The translations under genes and the position numbers were made by a program. Positions 25,907 to 29,246 of a stretch of DNA of 29,246 nt are shown one piece after another. The notes beneath the pieces were generated by a model, which was given only the letters and a program-made list of their open reading frames with translations, was not told the DNA's origin and made no database searches. The stretch spans positions 1-29,246 of the forward strand of contig NZ_DASZGI010000239.1 of NCBI RefSeq assembly GCF_035938995.1, read 5' to 3'. Positions within the stretch are counted from its first letter, which is position 1. Every line of letters starts with the position of its first letter. Origin of the DNA: DASZGI01 sp035938995 (lineage in GTDB: Bacteria > Actinomycetota > Actinomycetes > Streptomycetales > Catenulisporaceae).

Positions 25907-26383
25907 ATGACAGACAGCTCCCGTAACCGCAGGCCACAGTACGAGGACTCAAATACGGACGCTGCTACGGGTTCGGTCCCGCACAGCAGGCAGCACAGCG
26001 AATCGATCGCGCGCGCGGGAGGACGCACGATCGACCCATTGGCCGTTTTGCACAACCTCAGGGCCACGCTCAAGGACTCTGGAGAGGTTGTTTTCGACGC
26101 GACCACGTTCGTCACGGCCTACGGACAGACCCGTGGGCGGGCTGTCATTGTGGAGGACGCCTGCCTATCCCGGCGTGGAGTGCTGGCCGAGACCTGGATC
26201 TGCGAGACCTACGACGTGATCCGCGTGGACCGGCAGGTGCCGCGGCGCAACCGCGACATGGTGATCCTTCTGCAGTGGGCGAACCTCCACTACACCCCCG
26301 CCGAAGGATCTGAAACGGCGGCGTCTTTCGAAGTCCTGGCGGCGGCCGTGGCGCACCACAACGCGGTACCGGGCCGTCCCTGA
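25907..26383 (+). CDS. Unknown 158-aa protein downstream of the EspR-like regulator
   Basis: No family is recognised. The first 45 residues are polar and probably disordered; the body from about residue 46 looks like a mixed alpha/beta domain (FDATTFVTAYGQ, RAVIVEDACLSR, MVILLQWANLHY). There is no signal peptide, membrane helix or metalloprotease HExxH. A strong RBS, GGGGAGGG, lies 8 nt before the ATG and decides this start; the same frame is open much further upstream but there overlaps the regulator gene. It follows the EspR-like gene on the same strand, 290 bp away, and ends before a perfect hairpin. A regulator-partner relation is possible but not shown. Confidence 0.7.
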   Translation: MTDSSRNRRPQYEDSNTDAATGSVPHSRQHSESIARAGGRTIDPLAVLHNLRATLKDSGEVVFDATTFVTAYGQTRGRAVIVEDACLSRRGVLAETWICETYDVIRVDRQVPRRNRDMVILLQWANLHYTPAEGSETAASFEVLAAAVAHHNAVPGRP

Positions 26384-26412
26384 CGCGCACCTTTGTCAAC
26401 CAGCAGGGGCGA

Positions 26413-26437
26413 GCCCTGATCAGTAACTGATCAGGGC
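26413..26437. terminator. Perfect 11-bp hairpin, probable bidirectional terminator
   Basis: GCCCTGATCAG, loop TAA, CTGATCAGGGC. It begins 30 bp after the stop at 26383 and lies between convergent genes. Confidence 0.65.
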
Positions 26438-26473
26438 GCGACGTTCGGGGGAATGCACAGTTCGGAGTTGGCT

Positions 26474-26505
26474 GTGGGTGCCGCGCTCACCAGCACGGCA
26501 CCCAC
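26474..26505. terminator. Second perfect hairpin in the convergent gap
   Basis: GTGGGTGCCG (26474-26483) and CGGCACCCAC (26496-26505) form a 10-bp stem around a 12-nt loop. Confidence 0.5.
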
Positions 26506-26514
26506 GGCGGCGAG

Positions 26515-26548
26515 CGCTCCGCCGCCGTCCTCGGGCGGCGGCGGAGCG
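26515..26548 (-). terminator. Third perfect hairpin, probable terminator of the exporter/ATP-grasp operon
   Basis: CGCTCCGCCGCC (26515-26526) and GGCGGCGGAGCG (26537-26548) form a 12-bp GC-rich stem with a 10-nt loop, 24 bp past the stop codon of the minus-strand 100-aa gene. Confidence 0.6.
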
Positions 26549-26572
26549 GATGATCGTGGCGTTCACGGGAGC

Positions 26573-26875
26573 TCAGTGCATCTCCGGCTGAGCGATCGTT
26601 TTCTTGTCGATGGCGCGCGATCCTTCATCGTACAAATGTTCGACTCCGCGTTCGACGGCAGCCGTGGTCTGAACGGACAGGCGCGCCTCGGCCGCCGCCG
26701 CCCGGCGCACACGGCGTGCCCGCAGCGCGGCGAGCACAGGGCAATGCCATGCGGCCTCGCGGTGCAGGTCGGCGATGGGCTCGCCGTCGAGCACAGGGCG
26801 ACGCCGCGCGGCTGCGCGACGAAGGTCGGCGATGCGCTCGGCGGCGAGCGCGCTGAGCAGCGGAGGGTAGGCCAT
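26573..26875 (-). CDS. 100-aa Arg/Ala-rich helical protein with internal duplication
   Basis: The gene begins 2 nt after the stop of the ATP-grasp gene, and its RBS AGGAG (8 nt spacing) lies inside the end of that gene, so translation is probably coupled. The protein has no signal or membrane helix. Residues about 13-31 (ERIADLRRAAARRRPVLDG) and 32-50 (EPIADLHREAAWHCPVLAA) are tandem copies; a weaker third PVL-type unit may flank them. The N-terminal LLSALAAERIADLRR resembles short helical segments seen in many actinomycete hypothetical proteins. The function is unknown. Options include a helical accessory protein of the operon or, less likely, a repeat-bearing peptide substrate of the ligase. 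A plus-strand open frame on the same DNA (26453-26890) lacks this coupling. Confidence 0.7.
   Translation of the reverse strand: MAYPPLLSALAAERIADLRRAAARRRPVLDGEPIADLHREAAWHCPVLAALRARRVRRAAAAEARLSVQTTAAVERGVEHLYDEGSRAIDKKTIAQPEMH
26731..26844 (-). repeat. 57-bp tandem direct repeat, two copies
   Basis: Unit 1 covers 26731-26787 and unit 2 26788-26844. Both begin CGAGCACAGGGC and share GGTCGGCGATG and most other bases. The length is a multiple of three, so it duplicates 19 residues within the 100-aa protein. Confidence 0.75.
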
Positions 26876-26877
26876 GA

Positions 26878-28194
26878 TCAACGCTCCTGACTCACGTTCT
26901 GGTAGAAGTCCGTCGATTCCAGTTCCCGCACGGCCGCGTACGCCTGATCGATCTGCCGCGTGGTGTCGGCGGTCAAGTAGACGGTGGCGGGGCTGGAGAG
27001 CAGGTCCACGGTTTGGCGCACCGCTGCGCCAGGCGCCGGGGTGTGGACGCATCCGGCTACTCCCGGGATCCGCAGCAGTTGCTCGATTGAGTCGTCGCCG
27101 ATTCGACCGTTCACGGGGCACTGAAGGAACAGCTGCGTGACGGGCGCGTAAGGGTAGGGAGCGCTCGCGCGGGCGGCGTGGGCGCCGGCCGAGTCGAGCG
27201 CGGCCAGCACAGCGGCGTCGGTCTGGCTAGTGCCGATCGCCTTGTGCATGAGCGCGACCGAGTCACCGCCTTGCAGCCTCGCCCCGGTCTCGATCAGGAC
27301 CGGCCCGCGGGCGGTCAGCATGACCTCGCTGTGCGCCGGGCCGTACTCGATGCCGAGAGCGTCGAGGCAGGCTCGCACGTATCCGGACAAGATCGGCACG
27401 CGCGCATCTTGCGGTGCGAGCAGATCCATCCGGTCGTAAATCATCCGCCCGTCGCCGAGGTCCGTTCGCCGGTCGTGCCAGACCTCGACGAGCCGGTGGA
27501 CCCCGCCGCGCGAGACGGTGTTGACGGCGTACTGCTCACCGCTCAGGTACTGCTGGACGATCACGGCCTCATTGCGCCGGCCGAAGAGGTTGCTCGCGTT
27601 CAGGACGTCGGCGGCGAAACCCGAGACTTCCGCCATGCTGTGCGCGATCGTCACCCGGTCGCTGGCAGCGGAATCCGCCGGCTTGACCACCAACGGCCAG
27701 CCGCCCAGCTCGGATGCGCACTTCTGGGCATGCCCGACACTGAACGCACGCATGGTCCGGGCGTGCCGCACACCGGCGCGAGCGAGTGCGCCGGCCATGG
27801 CGAACTTGTCGCGCCGCGCCGTGGAGCTGGACGGGTCGTTGCCGGGCGCGCCGAGCCGGGACGCGAGCCGATCGGCGACCGGGACAGCGGACTCGGAGCC
27901 GGCGAGGACGTGGCAGACCTGAAGCTGCTTCAGGTACCGGGCGACCTCTGCCGGATTCTCGTCGTAGTCGATGACTGCGGCGTACTGCTCGCTGCGCAGT
28001 CGGCCGGGCCACTCGGAGGGCGGAGCTATCGTCAGGACGGCCACCGCCTCGAAGCCTCGCCTGGCGAACGCGGCGGCCAGGTGCTCGCCGGTGGAGTAGG
28101 GATCGACGATCGCCACGCGGCCGGTGTCCACTGGAACGCTCCCGGATAGCAGAGCAGAAGCGGGTCTATGCTGGATCATGATGTGCGTGTTCAT
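26878..28194 (-). CDS. ATP-grasp ligase
   Basis: The 438-aa protein is an ATP-dependent carboxylate-amine ligase of the carbamoyl-phosphate-synthase-like ATP-grasp type. Residues 25-120 form an N-terminal Rossmann-like half with GSESAVPVADRL. The ATP-grasp core carries Lys171 in VVKPADS, the hinge QQYLSGEQY (Glu220), and the Mg-binding residues Glu290 (HSEVML) and Glu302 (IETGARLQGG), which look intact. Relatives such as BacD of bacilysin join amino acids. It overlaps the end of the exporter gene by an ATGA junction, with RBS GGGAGG 6 nt before the ATG, and is followed directly by the 100-aa gene. This suggests synthesis and export of a small peptide or amino-acid conjugate; the substrates are unknown. 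Unlike bacilysin loci, no precursor-making genes are visible here. Confidence 0.85.
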   Translation of the reverse strand: MNTHIMIQHRPASALLSGSVPVDTGRVAIVDPYSTGEHLAAAFARRGFEAVAVLTIAPPSEWPGRLRSEQYAAVIDYDENPAEVARYLKQLQVCHVLAGSESAVPVADRLASRLGAPGNDPSSSTARRDKFAMAGALARAGVRHARTMRAFSVGHAQKCASELGGWPLVVKPADSAASDRVTIAHSMAEVSGFAADVLNASNLFGRRNEAVIVQQYLSGEQYAVNTVSRGGVHRLVEVWHDRRTDLGDGRMIYDRMDLLAPQDARVPILSGYVRACLDALGIEYGPAHSEVMLTARGPVLIETGARLQGGDSVALMHKAIGTSQTDAAVLAALDSAGAHAARASAPYPYAPVTQLFLQCPVNGRIGDDSIEQLLRIPGVAGCVHTPAPGAAVRQTVDLLSSPATVYLTADTTRQIDQAYAAVRELESTDFYQNVSQER

Positions 28195-29246
28195 CTATTA
28201 CCTCCCGGTTCAATGGAGACAGGCTGGACTGAGCGGTGTGGGCGTGGGCACACCACCGCAGGTACGAGCAGACCGGCCATAGCGAGCAGCAGCGCGGCGC
28301 CGGGCCATCCGGCACCAGGCCGCAGCACGGTGCCGGCAAGCACGGCAGGTCCGGCGGCCATCGCCAGCCCTTGCCCGAGGCTGAAAAACCCCTGATAGGT
28401 GCCGGTCGCCTCGGTCGGGGCGAGGCGATAGCTGAGCGTGATCGATCCGACGGCCTGGCAGAGCTCTGCCGCAGCCAGCGCCAGCGCGGCGAACGCCACC
28501 AGCACCGCGGCCGTGGCCGGGGCGCGGCCGGAGGCTGCCGCCAGGGCGAGGCACCCGGCACCGGCCGCGATCCCCGCCACCGCCATCGCACCCGCCGCGC
28601 GGTGCGTGGCGGCCGTGCGCCGGCTGGCCGTGGGCTGGAGGGTGGTGACCACGAGCGTTGAGATCAAGGCCGATGCCCCGACCATCGCCCGCGGCGCCCG
28701 GGTGTGCCCGACCACCCACAGCGGCAGCGCGAACTCCGCGATGCAGAACTGCACCGCTGTTACGGCCCAGAGCCCCGTGAGCGTGACATAGCGCCGATCA
28801 CGCCACGGCTGCCCCCGGCCCGAACCGGGGTCCGAGTGCACGACGTCGGCGGCCGGATGACGGGCGCGCACCAGGACGGCGAACAGGGCGGCCAGGGCGA
28901 ACGCCACCCCCGCGCCGAGCAGCGCTAGCCGGTAGGCCCAAGCCGTCCCCCACGTCGCGGCGAGACCGGTGACCGGGGTGGCGAGCGCGTAGCCGACGTT
29001 TCCGATCCGGTAGAGCCGCGCATTCGCTCGAGCCGGGTCGTCGGGATCGACCAGCGCCGCGAGCGCCGCGCGGGCGGTGTACGCACTCTGGCATGCGGAG
29101 CCGTAGAGACAAGCGACGCCCAGCGCCTCAGGCACAGTGCGTACGACGACGAAGCCGAGGGCAGCCGCAGCCAGCGCCGCGAGCGCGATGGCGAGGACCA
29201 CCTGCGGCCTACCGCGGTCGCACGCCCGCCCGGCCGGCACGGCCGC
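28191..29246 (-). CDS. MFS exporter, N-terminus outside window
   Basis: The visible 351 residues run from the cytoplasmic loop after helix 2 (PAGRACDRGRP, a variant of motif A) to the C-terminus. Around ten hydrophobic segments can be seen, for example LAIALAALAAAALGFVVV, and there is a long loop around RHPAADVVHSDPGSGRG in the middle, as in 12-helix drug/H+ antiporters. The true start must lie beyond base 29246; a GTG at 29240 would delete the first helices. The stop overlaps the ATP-grasp start (ATGA), so the genes are translationally coupled. The likely role is export of the ligase product, as BacE does for bacilysin, or self-protection. Confidence 0.85.
   Translation of the reverse strand, partial: AAVPAGRACDRGRPQVVLAIALAALAAAALGFVVVRTVPEALGVACLYGSACQSAYTARAALAALVDPDDPARANARLYRIGNVGYALATPVTGLAATWGTAWAYRLALLGAGVAFALAALFAVLVRARHPAADVVHSDPGSGRGQPWRDRRYVTLTGLWAVTAVQFCIAEFALPLWVVGHTRAPRAMVGASALISTLVVTTLQPTASRRTAATHRAAGAMAVAGIAAGAGCLALAAASGRAPATAAVLVAFAALALAAAELCQAVGSITLSYRLAPTEATGTYQGFFSLGQGLAMAAGPAVLAGTVLRPGAGWPGAALLLAMAGLLVPAVVCPRPHRSVQPVSIEPGGNR

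Noticed and set aside
26453..26890. Plus-strand open frame of 145 codons
   Set aside because: It overlaps the minus-strand 100-aa gene, which has an AGGAG RBS, coupling to the ATP-grasp gene and an in-frame repeat; the plus frame also begins within the hairpin cluster.
1..29246. CRISPR arrays, tRNA/rRNA genes and insertion sequences
   Set aside because: I looked for regularly spaced repeats, cloverleaf-like sequences and transposase motifs and saw none.

Overview
The window is high-GC DNA with the coding style of a filamentous actinomycete. It has long Rossmann- and PKS-rich genes, GGAGG-type ribosome binding sites, a SARP regulator, TetR-controlled dehydrogenases and an EspR-like XRE protein. 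I cannot place it to genus.

Left part (1-14404, minus strand): the start of a modular type I polyketide synthase. The first protein (13766 to 5313) has a loading module KSQ-AT-ACP, with the KS cysteine replaced by glutamine and a YASH-type AT. Module 1 follows as KS-AT(HAFH)-DH-KR-ACP. The second protein (5259 to beyond base 1) starts with a coiled-coil docking peptide and carries KS-AT(YASH)-DH-ER-KR; it is cut in the KR by the window edge. By textbook rules the chain starts with propionate. Module 1 adds a malonyl unit left as an E-alkene, and module 2 adds a methylmalonyl unit that is fully reduced. Just upstream is a 111-aa transthyretin/5-hydroxyisourate-hydrolase-fold protein that lacks most residues of the urate-pathway enzyme. 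It may be a repurposed, pathway-specific protein.

Centre (14405-18177): a plus-strand gene for a 72-aa exported peptide, then a convergent 1043-aa AfsR-like regulator (winged helix, BTAD, NB-ARC, TPR). Between the transthyretin-like gene and the exported-peptide gene lies an 11-bp-period direct repeat of the kind SARP proteins bind. It faces the transthyretin-like gene and PKS, so the regulator probably switches on the polyketide genes. About 0.9 kb of apparently gene-free, degenerate DNA follows (18178-19080) and may be the edge of the cluster.

Right part (19081-29246): accessory metabolism. It holds a Tat-exported FAD oxidoreductase; an extended SDR divergent from a TetR gene with a perfect inverted repeat between them; and a pair of classical SDRs divergent from a second TetR gene with an 18-bp perfect palindrome between them. 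Next come an EspR-like XRE regulator and a 158-aa protein of unknown function with its own promoter and a structured leader. Last is a tightly coupled minus-strand operon of MFS exporter (partial), ATP-grasp ligase and a 100-aa protein with an internal 57-bp tandem duplication. That operon ends in a cluster of three perfect hairpins. The exporter plus ligase pairing resembles small peptide or amino-acid conjugate pathways such as bacilysin, but the product is unknown.
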